In this document: positions 23,938 to 36,700 of the stretch, one piece after another
Position numbering within the stretch: the first letter of the stretch is position 1
Layout: the number at the start of each line of letters is the position of its first letter
Source: Liquidambar formosana
Taxonomy: Eukaryota > Streptophyta > Magnoliopsida > Saxifragales > Altingiaceae
Direction of reading: 5' to 3'
NCBI GenBank assembly: GCA_039720395.1
Contig: JBBPBK010000109.1
Span: forward strand, 292,039 to 356,038
DNA: 64,000 nucleotides
Notes under the pieces: generated by a model
The model's database searches: none
The model's input: only the letters and a program-made list of their open reading frames with translations
Told to the model about the DNA's origin: nothing
Made by a program: the position numbers and the translations under genes

Positions 23938-24786
23938 TGAAGTGGTGGGCCTCACACGGAAAGGAAGAGGTAAAAATGGATAACATGGAATCCGGTGTGT
24001 TTGTACTCAATTATTATTATTATTATTTTTTTAAAAAAACTTTTTTGGATTCAATTATTAAAGTGTACAAAAAAATATTTGGTTTGGTGCTAAAATTCTT
24101 TCCTTTCCTCGTGAAAGGAATAAAGTTACACCAAGCACTTACCTGGATGCTCAGATGAACAAATTTGACCCTTTTTTATTCCTACTGATCACTTTAGTCG
24201 ATCGGCCACTAAGTAGATTAATTAAATACATCCAAAAAATGAAAAAGAAGTTGATTATTATTAATTTAAAGAAGCAGTCTTGTAAATTGCACCATCGTCA
24301 CATGTAATGCAATATATTTAAGCATGTCTCAGATTTCTAACAGAATTTATATTCATATGAATTTCACCACGTAATTATAAAATTCATTACCATGGGAGAG
24401 AGTTGAGAAAGTTGGGCTATCTTAAATTAAAACACCTGGCATTTTCTAACTCGAGCAACCGAAGTTTCGATGTAAGGCTTTTACACCAAGAGATTGAGAT
24501 CGTACATCTTTTTTCCTTGATTATTTAGAGAGAACAAATAATACAATAATTGACCCTCTAGTAGTTAATTATGTTTTGTTCAAGTGAAGGGAAAGTCAAT
24601 AACGTTTTTTGTAGAAAATTATAAGCCTACCCTTTGCAACAAGAAATTGTATAGATTGTGTAATATATGATTATATACTTTTCTCAGCCTTTCCACTAAA
24701 CTCAAGTATGGTGGTAGTAAATGATTGTTCATATTATAAAGACCCAAGTTGAATGTGGCTATGATACTACTTGTGTCATTGGAAGT
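23938..24786. repeat. Module B, copy 2
   Basis: This parallels 20581-21456 and 27163-28058, beginning GTGGTGGGCCTCACACGGAA and ending near ACTTGTGTCATTGGAAGTGA. I see nothing coding. Confidence 0.65.
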
Positions 24787-25395
24787 GATGAACAAACAAT
24801 ATTACTGTGTCATTGAAATCACTAATCTTTAGGATTAAAATGTAAAAAACTCATACAGAAATATTAACAAGGAAGAACAAATCATAAAATATAAGAATTT
24901 ACATGGGTTGGCCCACCTATTGGGGTTAGGGTTATATTATGATAACTAGTTTTTGAACCGTGCATTGTTTGTAAAAGATTGCAATTTTTAAAAATAATAT
25001 AAAAAAAAGTTTGGACACTTAGCTCTCATTTTCTAGATTCTCAAATTTAAAGCATAAAAATAATGTTAATATAGAAAATCTCTTCTAAAATAATTTTTCT
25101 TCTTATTGTTAAAAACATGAGTAGTTAAATTGATTTATAGGAGAGTAGAAGTATAGATATCGAAATAAATATAAAAAAATCTGACAATGAAAAATATAGT
25201 AATTTTAAAGGAACAAAATACATAGGCCCACATATCAATTTTGATATTATAAGTAGCAAAAAAGAAACCATATGTATGTAAATACTATGCCGAATTTTTT
25301 ATTTTTTATTTTTAGGATTACTTGTAGCTATTTATTTTTTGTTTAATTTGTTTAGTTATGGTGCAGATTACGAAAAGTTACATGTTTTCAGAGAT
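24787..25395. repeat. Degenerate module C, copy 3
   Basis: The first 165 bases match the other C modules (GTGATGAACAAACAATATTA onward). After ACTAGTTTTTGAACCGTGCA (about 24943) the sequence differs and the fold-back is absent. Read on the minus strand, this junction (GCACGG, then CAAAAACTAGTT) resembles a Helitron 3' terminus. Homology resumes at about 25290, just before module A. Confidence 0.5.
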
Positions 25396-25785
25396 GCTGA
25401 TCAATTGAAGGAAGGATAAACTAACGGAAGCTCCCCGGCTTTGCTCTGCTGATCAATTGAAGAAAGGATAAACTAACAGAGGCAACCCTGCTTTGTTCTG
25501 CCAATGCTAGACTGCTTCCAAGTGAATTACGTCGAAATTGCCAAGAAGGGCCCTCTGCCTTTTTGGTCAACAAGAAAACAACGAATTGGAACAGTAGAGT
25601 GTATGTCGATTGGGAGTTGGACAGGTGGCACCGAAAAAAAAAAAAAAAGACAGATGGTGATGTCATGGATGACGCGGGTGGGAGGGAAATATCTGGGGAC
25701 TTTCTTTGATGATTTGATTACTATCCACCCAGCAATTGGTGGGCCGCCGCACCATTTTTATATCCATACCAGAAAGTAGCCGGCA
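25396..25785. repeat. Module A, copy 3, near-identical to the CNL 5' flank
   Basis: From ATCAATTGAAGAAAGGATAA to CCAGAAAGTAGC this matches 20250-20580 almost base for base, including the run CAAGAAGGGCCCTC. It is therefore a recent copy of the CNL upstream region with no CNL coding DNA beside it. Confidence 0.8.
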
Positions 25786-27154
25786 GTAGGGGTGTTAATG
25801 GTTTTGGTTAAAGTTGAGAATCAAATCGAATCGGACGGTTTGGTTTGGTTTTTTTGTCATTAGGCTTGGTTATGATATTAATTTTAGAAAATCAAACTTA
25901 ATTGGTTTGGTTTTGGTTTTCAGTTTTAAAAAATCGAACCAAACCAAAAAACCAAAAAAACTGAAAAATATAATATATATATATATATATCTATTCTAAT
26001 ACTATAATTAAGAGTTTTGCTGACCTCATCAATAGATGACGTGGCGAGCTCATAGTTGTTCCCTCCAAAATCCCCTTCTCTCATTCACTTTGGGCCCACA
26101 TGATGATGTCAGCAGAATTTTCTTCTTCTTTTTTTTTTTCTTCTTTTCCCTCTCTTCTCTCTCTCTCTCTCATCCATATGAAACCCATTCAAATTTCAAA
26201 ATCCACCTCCCCATCCCCCTCACACCCATATGAGAGCTTGGTTCATTATAGAAACAATTATTATGTTTTGATGGGTTTTTGAAAGTGTATTTGACAAAAG
26301 TTCAGTCAATGATTAAATATTTTTCCTTCAACTTATATTCTTTTGGATTTTCGCATTTGTTTAAATAGGTTGTCACGTTTTCACTAAACATTTGAGTTGA
26401 TGATATTTATTTGTGATTCCCACACATCACATGGGTCTTTGCTGGTTAATAAATTATATTATGAATCACTAACATTTTCCTAAGATATTCATATTTTTGA
26501 ACACATGAGTGCCCTCATTTCTTTTTTGCCAACAGGTATACCTTTTGCTTGGTATCAGCTAATGCCCAGATTAAACGTAACTAATGATGGTTCTAATAGG
26601 AAGTGAGAAGTTAAACCTACAACATTGTTCCATAGTTTGCGATTCCCGCGCATCGCGCGGGTTCCTTCTAGTATATATATATAAACTTAAAGTTTGTAAA
26701 TTCCCAATTCTAATAAGGGTAAAATAGGTAATGGGTTTGTTTTTGTTGATTTTAAGTTTCTTATTGTTTTTTCTTTTTTAGATTGGCATGTATTAAACTA
26801 GCTATTAATGTTGTGTGTATTAATGTTGTATGTGATATTAACATATTAATATATGTCAATATGTTTCTATTTTAATACAATGTTTGTTTTTTTTAGTTGC
26901 TAATATAATGCTTTTATTAAAAATGTTTTTATTTGGAGTTTGGCACATCATTTTTTTCATTTTCAATTATTTGTTGTTACTTGATAGGTTAAAACCGAAA
27001 CCGAACCGAACCAAATCAAAATATAATAATTTGATTTGGTTTGGTTTTTTTATAATATGGTTTGGTTTTGATTTGGAAGGAACAAAACCGAAGTATGGTG
27101 GTTTGGTTTGAAATCTCCTCTAATATCGAACCAAACCAAACTATTAACACCCCT
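25786..27154. mobile_element. 1.37-kb hAT-type element carrying a nested Helitron
   Basis: Ends are GTAGGGGTGTTAATGG and CTATTAACACCCCT, inverted with few mismatches. Subterminal DNA is rich in GGTTTGGTTTGG on the left and AACCGAACCGAACC on the right, a common hAT layout. The flanks AGCCGGCA (25778-25785) and AGCAAGCA (27155-27162) each differ by one base from the empty-site sequence AGCAGGCA near 20578, supporting an old 8-bp duplication. About 0.68 kb of its length is a Helitron (25990-26671). No transposase was found. Confidence 0.75.
25990..26671 (+). mobile_element. Non-autonomous Helitron (682 bp)
   Basis: It starts TCTATTCTAATACTATAATT after an A (25989) and ends in the hairpin CCCGCGCATCGCGCGGG (about 26645-26661) followed by TTCCTTCTAG and a T. 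The TC start, short GC hairpin, CTAG end and insertion between A and T are the diagnostic Helitron features. It sits in an (AT)n tract inside the hAT element. No Rep/helicase is encoded. Confidence 0.9.
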
Positions 27155-27162
27155 AGCAAGCA

Positions 27163-28058
27163 TAGTAGTAGTGGGCCTCACACCGTCACACGGAAAGGAA
27201 GAGGTAGAAAAGGACAACATGGAATCCAGTGTGTTGGAACTCGATTATTATTAGTATTTTCTTTTTAAATTACATTTTTGGACTCAATTATTGAAGTGTA
27301 CAAGAAAATAATTGGTTTGATGCTAAAGTAAATTCTTTCCTTTCCTCGTGAAAGGAATAAAGTTACACCAAGCACTTACCTGGAAGCTCATATGAAGAAG
27401 TTTGACCCTTTTTTTATTCCTACTCGTCATTTTAGTCGGCCACTTAACATTGATTAAATTACATTCTAAAAAGAAAAGAAAAAAAGTTGATTATTAATTT
27501 CGAGAAGCATCGCTCAATAAGAAGTCTTGCTAATTGCACGATGGTCACACGTAGTGCAATTTGTGAGCGTGTCTCAAATATTTAATAGAACTTCAAATTC
27601 ATATAAATTTCGTCGGAAAATTATAAAATCCATCATCATGTAAGAGAATTAGAATAGTTGAATTATCATAAATTGAAAATCCTATTATTTTCTACTTAAG
27701 CAACCCAGGTTTTAATGTCAGACTTTGCACCAAGAAGTTGAGGTGGTATATTTTTTTTTTCTTTTTCCTTGATTATTTAGAGAGAACAAATAAAATGATA
27801 ATTGACCTTCTAATAATTAACCTTCTAATAGTTAATTATATTTTGTTCGTGCAAAGAGAATGTCCAGAACATTTTTTTTTTGGAAAAAAAAAAAAATTAT
27901 AGGCCTACACTTTGCAAAAAAAAATCGTATAGATCGTGTAAAATATGATTATATACATTTCTCAGACCTTTGGCTAAGCTCAAGTATGGTATATGATTGT
28001 TTATATTATAAAGACCCCAAGTCGAATGTGGTTGTGATACCACTTGTGTCATTGGAAG
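27163..28058. repeat. Module B, copy 3
   Basis: This resumes where the hAT element ends, matching 20581-21456 from GTGGGCCTCACACCGTCACA onward. It carries no coding DNA. Confidence 0.7.
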
Positions 28059-28849
28059 TGATGAACAAACAATATTGCTGTGTCATTAAAATCACTAATC
28101 ATAGGAATAAGATGCAAAAAACTCACACAGGGATAGTAACAATAAAGAACAAGTCATGAAATACAAGAATTTACATGGGTTGGCCTACCAATTGGGGTTA
28201 GGGTTATATTATAATGACTAGTTTTTGACAATGCACGGGTGATATTTGTAAAAAATTGTAACGGTCAGAATCTATGGGTAAAAGGTTTAACACAAATTTT
28301 GACACAAGTTTTTACAACTCCATTTGTGAAGCATATTTTGATAAATCCACTGTTGGATTAGATAGTCTTTCTATGCAGACCATGCATACCAAAAATCAAG
28401 TTGATCTGAGATTAAGAACCACTTCATCTATAAATGTGAAATTTTTGTTAATAAGAAATATAAGTTTTTGGATCAAATAGCAAACGATATTGAATTAACT
28501 TGATTTTTGGTATACATGATTTACATAGGAAGATTATATAATCCAACGATGGGTTTCTCAAAATATACTTCACAGATTAAGTTATGAAAACTTGTGTCAA
28601 ATCTCTTGTCCACGAAATCTTAACCCAAATTCTAAAATTAAAATGTAAAAATATAAATATTGATGTGAAAGTATTTAATATGATTTTCTAAAAAAACATG
28701 TCTTTTTTTTTTTAAAGGAACAATTAGTTAGAGAAAGAGGAGAGAGTATCTCAAATTGTTTTTTTCTTTTTTAGACGTTACTTGTGATTATTTATTGTTT
28801 ATTTAATTTGTTTAGCTATATTGCAAATTACGAAAAATTCTATGTTTTC
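28059..28849. repeat. Module C, copy 4
   Basis: This is the closest match to 1-815, including the fold-back (arms about 28264-28405 and 28493-28630). It begins the duplicated block that continues into the NAD+ synthetase 3' end. Confidence 0.75.
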
Positions 28850-29344
28850 AGAGATGCTGATCAATTGAAGAACTAACGGAGGCACACCCTGCTTCGCCCC
28901 TCGGATGATGCTATACTGCTTCCAAGTGATTACATCGAAAATGACAAGAACCAACTCTTTTTTGGTCAATTCCATGTGAGTTACATCGAAAATGACAAGA
29001 GCCATGTGAGTTGCATAGAAAATGACAAGAACCTCCTCATTTTTGGTCAATTCCATGTGAGTGAGTTACATCGAAAATGACAAGAACCATGTGACATCCA
29101 AAATGACAAGAGCCATGTGAGTTGCATAGAAAATGACAAGAACCTCCTCATTTTTGGTCAATTCCATGTGAGTGAGTTACATGGAAAATGACAAGAATCA
29201 TGTGACATGGAAAATGACAAGAACCATGTGAGTTGCATCGAAAATGACAGGTAAATCCATGTGACTTACATCGAAAATGCCAAGAGAGCCTCTCCTCTTC
29301 TTTTTGGTCAACAAGAAGACAGCGAGTGCTTCCTGCATAAATTC
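28850..29344. repeat. Module A variant with minisatellite expansion
   Basis: The R-gene flank has expanded locally. CATGTGAGTTRCATNGAAAATGACAAGA-like units recur about ten times (about 28920-29290). A higher-order unit of about 111 bases occurs twice: GAGCCATGTGAGTTGCATAG recurs near 28997 and 29108. The other A copies have only one or two units. Confidence 0.75.
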
Positions 29345-30342
29345 TAAAGAGTAATGATGGATGGTGAGTTAGGTTATGTTTGATTAGTTGGAATCAAATG
29401 GATGAAATAGTAGCATAAATATTTCATTTTAAATAGTGTGTTTAGATAAGGTAATTTAAATAAAAATAAAATCAAATAATGAGATAATGTATTTGAAAAG
29501 TCATTTCAAATATCTTTTTATTTCATACTACTCTAAACATGAAAAATTAAATTTTGTTACCATCCCTTCTATTTCAACTAAACAAACATGACCTATAATT
29601 AGGACATAATATCCGGTCTCATGTTTGACCATCTACCCAACAATTAGTGGGGCACCCATCATATATTGCTATATATATACATGTGTATATTTATATTTGC
29701 GTGAAAACATACTAGAATTTAAGTCATTAGGGTTAACCTAATGGTGAGGAAGGGTGAAGAAAAAGATAGGAGTATGATAGGTTAGGGGTTCAAACCCTTC
29801 TCAAAAAAAAAAAAAAAAAAAAAAAAACACACTAGGATTTAAAACAATCTACTTGGAGGTATTTTTTGTTTGTCATACCCGTCAAAAATTAGATTAAGAT
29901 TTGAACCCTAACCCCAACACAGCCATTCCATGTCAGCCCCACCATCCTCCAAATGCTTTGGATCAGTTGGAGGATAGGTTTCACCATAGTTCTTGCCATT
30001 CTATGTGCCATGCTACATTTAAGGCACACTATGGGCAATGCATCATATATAAAGTGAGATGCCAATGCTTAATTTGTTCTTCCTTGAGCAAGAGAAGCCC
30101 AAGCTAAACATTACCGTACTTGTTAAATCTTAATTGTAAGATCATGTCGCTCTCATCTCAAGATCAAGGCGACACTGCACCCAGTAAAGGCCTAATGTCT
30201 TTTTCCTGCTGTAGATGGCCTAATGTCTTTTTCCTGCTGTAGACGCTTTCCTTGCAACGCATATTACACACGTACAATATGCTAAAATCTGTACCAATCT
30301 ATAAATATTTTGAGGTAATGTAACCTTAAGCCTAGACTCATA

Positions 30343-30389
<47 letters not shown>

Positions 30390-30540
30390 AAAAAACCCAT
30401 AGCGCACCGACTGGCATCCAAGTATGATCCAACCCACCCCTTTCAAAGCTGCTGAGCAAAACTTAAAAAATCTCCCAGTTACCTTTGGTGTAAAAGAATA
30501 GATATTTTCAATTGAAATCAATGTAAGAATGTATGGGAAC
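29345..30540. repeat. Module D, copy 3, joined to the NAD+ synthetase 3' flank
   Basis: This matches 1021-2119 and includes the SINE (about 29727-29826, with a long poly-A). AATGTCTTTTTCCTGCTGTAGA-like DNA is tandemly duplicated near 30195-30240. It runs to TGGGAACCAT (30534-30543), the empty target of the MULE at 2130-7152. Confidence 0.7.
30345..30387. repeat. Poly-C run of 43 bases
   Basis: A pure C tract followed by A7 lies between CTCATAAA and CCCATAGCGCACCG. The equivalent place in copy 1 (about 1988-1994) has only CATACCCGC. The glycine-rich frames read through it are artefacts of the tract. Confidence 0.95.
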
Positions 30541-30733
30541 CATAGGGTGACTCAAAACTGAAACTATTACTGTTAGGTGGATTACAGATTGGAAACTAAG
30601 GTAGTGGGGACCAAAAGGTCCACTACTTTGATTTACATAAAAACTTGGCATAGCAGAGAAAAAAATAATGGGCAAATTAATTTGCACCCAATTAGCTCAA
30701 TGGCGAGCTTTATAATTATATAAACACTTTGAA

Positions 30734-33700
30734 CTAAATGCCAGCTTTTGGATCGCCTGCGCCTGCAGCAATGACTCCCATCCCACCTACAACGTTTGAT
30801 TTAGCTCCCAACTCTTCTTGGTCACTTAAATCTGCGATAGCAACTTTGTCACCATCTAAACTATGTACAAGTTCATCAATCTTGCGGAACTGATATGGCC
30901 ATCTCGCATTGTAGAGAAACTGTCGAAGATCAAACCTATTGTCCTCTGGCGAGTAACTCTGCACGAAGTTAGATATGTATAAGCTTCCTCGAAGAGGTGG
31001 GGGGAAAAAAAAAAAAAAAGGAAGGATTCCATTAAAAGATTCCAAACTATACGACTGTTCGACTCCATGAACTTGGCTCTCTAAGGTCATGATACCTCAG
31101 CGTGATAGGAAGGTGTTAATACAGTCATCTTGTGTCGATTGATTGAGTAGTACTTGAAGAAGTGCTTCACTTTATCAGCCACCTCCAATGGAGTTAATCT
31201 TGCACCCCATCTATAGCAGAGATTCTGCAACAAGGAAATAGTACAGAAAACAATGAATCTCAATAAGAGTTTAAGAGTGGTTTAATGCTTTAACCAAGGG
31301 TCAGTTCACCCTTGGAGTTCAAATTCCAACACATTCCAAACTCTCAATTAAACAGTCCAAATTTGTGGATGATGATCACGATAGCAAGGTAAGTGGATGT
31401 TTTGGCTGTACCATCCAGCAGATGCTCCATCAATTAAACAATCCAGATTTGTGCGTTCATAATTAGAGGTTTTGAAAACAAACCTTGAACATAGATACTG
31501 GGCCACAGCGGAATATCTTCCGCAACCTTCCATAGACTGAAAGTTCCTCATAAGTCATTCCCATGTCCACTTCATCCAGCTGTTTCACCCAGAATGTAAA
31601 ATTAGACAAACATTAATTTTACTCCTTTCTTTGACTCAGTAGTTAAAAATGAAATTGCGATGAAATTGAAAGAAACTTCCATGTAGCTATAGTGAAGGTT
31701 TATGCAAGTCAATGAGTCAAAAAACAACCAATAGGTAGCGATGGGTACTGGCTCACTACCTTTCGATCTCCCAGGCCAAAGACAACCTAATTTAGTAATC
31801 GTACAACAGATTTAAGTTTCTTCCAGAAGAAAAATACAACTGGCAAAGGAAAGATGGCGATAGATCAAGAGTTCAAGACAAACTGGTAACTCAGATCCAA
31901 TTGCTGAAAGTCTCATAGTTGAACCAGTTATAATAAATCACACCTGCTACAAATACACTACAGAACCCACATAATCTCATATTCTCATATACTGTGGGTG
32001 TCTCGGAAATTGGACATCTTTTAAGCAAAAACACAACGGTTCTTAAATAACCATAATAAAAAATGCAAATCCTGAAACATTAAGGGGGAAAACAGAATAA
32101 GAAGAAGAAACACCTAATTTACAATTTAAAAAGAAAAGGGGAAAGCAAAAAAGAAAAACAGATGCCAAGATGAAAAATTCAGGCCAAGACATGGAAAACC
32201 AGAAAACAAAGAAGAAATAAAAAAGGTATAAACAAATGGGGAGACCTAGTAACAGAAAATTCTTCCTAGTTGTTGATATCATCTGTGTTAGATGAATCCT
32301 TCACTTCACCCTGAAGTACCCGCATGGACATGATATGACATGGGTGTGGGGTACTACTATTTTTTCAAAGAGCAATGCTATTTAACCCATATTATTTACC
32401 CATGCATTAGTAGGGGGTGGGACCAACAGTTTCTCTTTAAAAAAATTATATAGACTTGCACCACATCGGATGGATCAAACAACATTTCCCTCTTCAAAAT
32501 AGTGGAAAATCTTTGAAAAGCAGATGAATCAAACACCTGAATACACACCCGCACCCGAGACTCGTACAGTCGTACCCGAATCCATGTAACATAAGATATC
32601 ATTTATAAATTAAAAAAAAAACATGTTTACCAGAAGTATATGTACAGATTTTTATTATTAAGGATGAAACAGAAGAGGTTTGCTGAAGTAATAACCTGGC
32701 TGTAATTGGAACGTATAGGCTCCAGTTCAGCAGTGGGTGGAGCTGCTTCAATTTCTGCCAAGGATGGGTAACCAAGATGGGTGGCAGCCCATTTCAGAAA
32801 AGCCCGAAGATCCTGCTTACTGATACTTCCAATTGGATTTATATCTGCTGAGCTGCAATCATACTTTGTGAAAGAGAAAAGAAGTCAGTTCTCAGTGAGA
32901 AGGCATCAAACAACAACAACCAAGAAAAAGAAAAAAAAAACATTAGTCACACCAACATTAAACAGAATGGAGGAAAAATTCATGAATAACTCATTTATAA
33001 TTGTACGCCACAAGTTGAACAAAAAACCTAAGAAAATCGAGTTAAGTAAAACATTGGAGAACTCACTAAAAAATATAAGGACATAATACCTGACAAGGAA
33101 CAAATGTGCAATTTTTATAATACCTTTGTTAGATAACCACGCAATGCTTCATCGACATTGGAGCTACCCAAAACAAGATAAAACCCTGATTTGTTATGAA
33201 CCCAAGGCATTAGTGATGCTAACATAAATGCAAGCACCATTCTTATTCGAGCTTGAATGTTTTGCAACCCTAAGTTCTCAATGTTTGATCCTCCATCAAG
33301 CTGAAAGCAAAAACAGGTTGAACAATCATTAGAACATAATCATTATGCTGAGTACTATGATTATGGTTGAATCCCAGTTCAAAGTATCTATTCAATCCGC
33401 ATCAATCGGTGGGCCAGTCAAGCAGTGCAAGATGAAAGAGACAAGTTCTCAATCAGTCCCAAAATAAAAACATGACATCCTAATTTAATATTAGAATTAT
33501 GCATATTTGTAAAGATAGATCCAAGCCACTTCTAAGATTTAATATCATTGTGTGTAAAGCCAAATATAATGAAACTAACAGAAAATATACATAAAGTATC
33601 CGAGTGTTTCACCTCTTTTTACCTTATAGCGTGGTCGTTTTCCAGTAAGTGTTTGAAACAAGGAGAGCAGAGCCGAAACAACACCATCTATGCAAACATC

Positions 33701-36700
33701 AAGATGCCATGAGCCAATCTCGTCTGCTAGCACCTTCGCCCGCAATTTTGTGGCTTCAGAACTGCAAGGAACAAAGCTGTTACTGGACTACCATTATTGT
33801 CTGAGCATAAGCACTTAAAAGGGAAAACAATATATGAAAGGACATTCCTAAATCCAAAACTCCCTTATCTGATTAAATATGTGGTCTTCAGGTAATAGTA
33901 AATGGTTTGTATCTTGAAATTTTTTGATGAATTGTCATTAAAAAGAAATCAAACCTGGTGTTCCTCCCAAAGATCTCTAATAATATATTTCAGGACCTGT
34001 GATTTTAGACAGCGTGCATGCACAACAATTCCAATTGACAAGTGTTAAGGCTCTTGTCAATAACTATATACTTAAAAGCAAAAATTTGTAAGGGAAAGGA
34101 ATATAATTGAAAATATATAATTTAAACCCTTCGGGAGTGCTAAAAAAAACCCCAACATTAGGTTTACAGGATTAAAGAATGAAAATTTCTCCCTCTACAA
34201 CCCACATGAGGAGTGTCCTAAAATCTGAAAAACCTGTTGATCTCCAAAAGACAATTCACACAGCAACCAAGATTTACTTTTTATCTTTCCAAAATGCCAA
34301 TTTTACTGCAAGATTATTAATATTTTTGCAACAAATGAAAAGACATCAATTTTTATCATTGTCTCAAAACGTGACTGGCAATTTTATGAAATTACACCAA
34401 GAGCATACAAAAATAAACAGAAATTGGTATTGCGTACATGTGCCTACCTATTTTCAGATCCCATATATACTGTGTAAAATATGCGTTTTGCGAATTCTTT
34501 GCTGTCGGTAGGAAACTGTCCATCGGTATACTGCCCAATTCGTATTGCATCAGCTTTGACTTGTTCATCCCCGTTTGCAATTTCTGCATGTACATTGCAT
34601 CATCAACCAATGAATTATAATCAGAAAATGATGTAGAGGATATGTGGTTCAAGGTCATTGGACAGGAGATAGATTCTTTGTTCCTCTGCTGCACTCATAG
34701 AACTTATGCAAGCTTGCAGGGCATGGTGCCTGAAACCTCTTTTAGGTTCACCTCACCCCAACCCCCACACCACTACACAAGCATGTGCACGTGCACACAA
34801 CAGCAAACAATGGGTTCATGGTTTTGGAGGGATATCAGCTTGAAAACCAGCCAAAAAGTGTTGGGAAGCCATAACCATTACTCAACTTCAAAATTTCTTA
34901 TCACAATTAGCTGGGTTCGGCTACATAAATCCTTTCTTACCATTTAGTCCTATCTACGGCCATATATTCTGTCAGCCAGGCACCATTGAACCTAGTGCAA
35001 AGGCCATAGCATCCTTTTGAATGGTAAAATTTAACGGCGGTAGTCATTTGAAGCAAGGAAATAAACATTGCCAAAACAATTAAATAAGAAGGTTAGGCTT
35101 CCTAATGGCATTCACCTCTTGGTCTGCAACAAATCTGAGTGGTACATCAGACTCTAAAATGCTGGCATATGAAGCCACAGAGAATGAGAGGCATCAAACT
35201 AATGATCTTGGTGGCAGTTTGTTAAGCTATATGGAAAGAGAAGAATGAGAAGAATTCGATAATGTCAAATCCTCATAAGTTTTGGTGACTAGGAGATGGT
35301 TTCATCATGTGATGTTTTGGTCTTTCATCATGCAGCCCCTAAATTAATTAAATCAAGAGTTCACTGGAAATGAAAGTGTAAAACATACAGTACCTGAACA
35401 CTGAAATAATATGTTAAACTTTATAAAAACTGACCTCTAACAACAAGTTGGCACATGCAGCCAACAATAGCAGCTACAGAGGAGCTATCTGCACCACCAG
35501 AAAGAGGAAGCAAAAAACCAGAAGCTCCACTTCTTCTTAAATAGTCCCATAGCCAGCAACCAGGACCAAAGGCTATTTCCTCCTCAGGAGAATGGTACCT
35601 AATCTACAAATCATAAATCATCACGTTCAATTTAGCAAAGTTAAGTAGTTGAAAGATTAGATCCATAAATTAATAGATGTTGTCATTAAAATGAAACAGA
35701 TCCCAAAACCACTACAATTTTTCAAATGAAACTGAACTCATTTTCCGGTAAATCCTCAGTGAAACAGGGATTATTTTTCACCATTTTCACAGATCTGCAT
35801 ATATGTGTACTAAAAAATGTACTCAATCCTAGATCATGAAGGGATTTTGCAACTAATGGACCAATTTTAAAATTATGCTTAATTACCTCACAAGTTTATT
35901 AGAATTCCAATACGAAAGTACTGAGATTAGCTTCTCGCAATATGGCCCATAGTGGCCCCAAACTCTTTGGGGATGTCTGACTAATCACACATTCACACCT
36001 AAAGGCAAGCTTCCATAATTGAACCTTGCCAAAATATTATCTAAACAAGATAAGTGTACTCTGATTGTTCATTTACCATCAGAACTCATTTTAAAGAATA
36101 TTTTGAATGTATTAAATCTAAATTCAGTTATAAAAGAAGCTTCTTTTTCAGCAGGCATATTTAGGTGGAAACAGTTCCCATCTTTCTACAGAGATCAGTA
36201 ATGCTAACCATTAATAAATCTTGAACCCAGCACCTGTTACTCGAAAGTGCAGGTTTGAACTGAAAAATCTAAGAGAAAAAAAAAAAGGAACTATGCAGTT
36301 TCAAGATTTTTGGCATTGCCAGAAGGTAAGCCACCTTCTATTGTCTTATGTCAAAGATACAATAAACTGTGGGTATCAGTCTGTAAGATAAAAAACAGAG
36401 GTGCTTTCTAAAGAAAACTACGGTACTAGAGATTGGGAAAAAAAATTCGGTGTCACCATCAAATAATCCAGGTTTAAACAATTTATGCCTGACCAAGAAC
36501 TGACCTTAAGTGGACTGGAGAGGGACATTCGCAGGTTAAAAGATTGACAAAGATTGTATGGTACTGATACTGATGAAACTTCAAGTTTGGAACTCGCTTG
36601 CTCTTGAAAACTACTTATGGATCCTCTAAGACTAGCAACCTGTCATTAAGCAAACAAGTAATGGATTAGAGCCAAAAAGTCCAATAATACAGCATGAAAT

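Noticed and set aside
28920..29290. Regularly repeated units resembling a CRISPR array
   Set aside because: The units are tandem with no unique spacers of constant length, and the context is a plant nuclear R-gene flank.
30220..30521. Glycine-rich open frames on the minus strand
   Set aside because: They exist only because the 43-base poly-C run reads as poly-Gly; there is no start context or family match.
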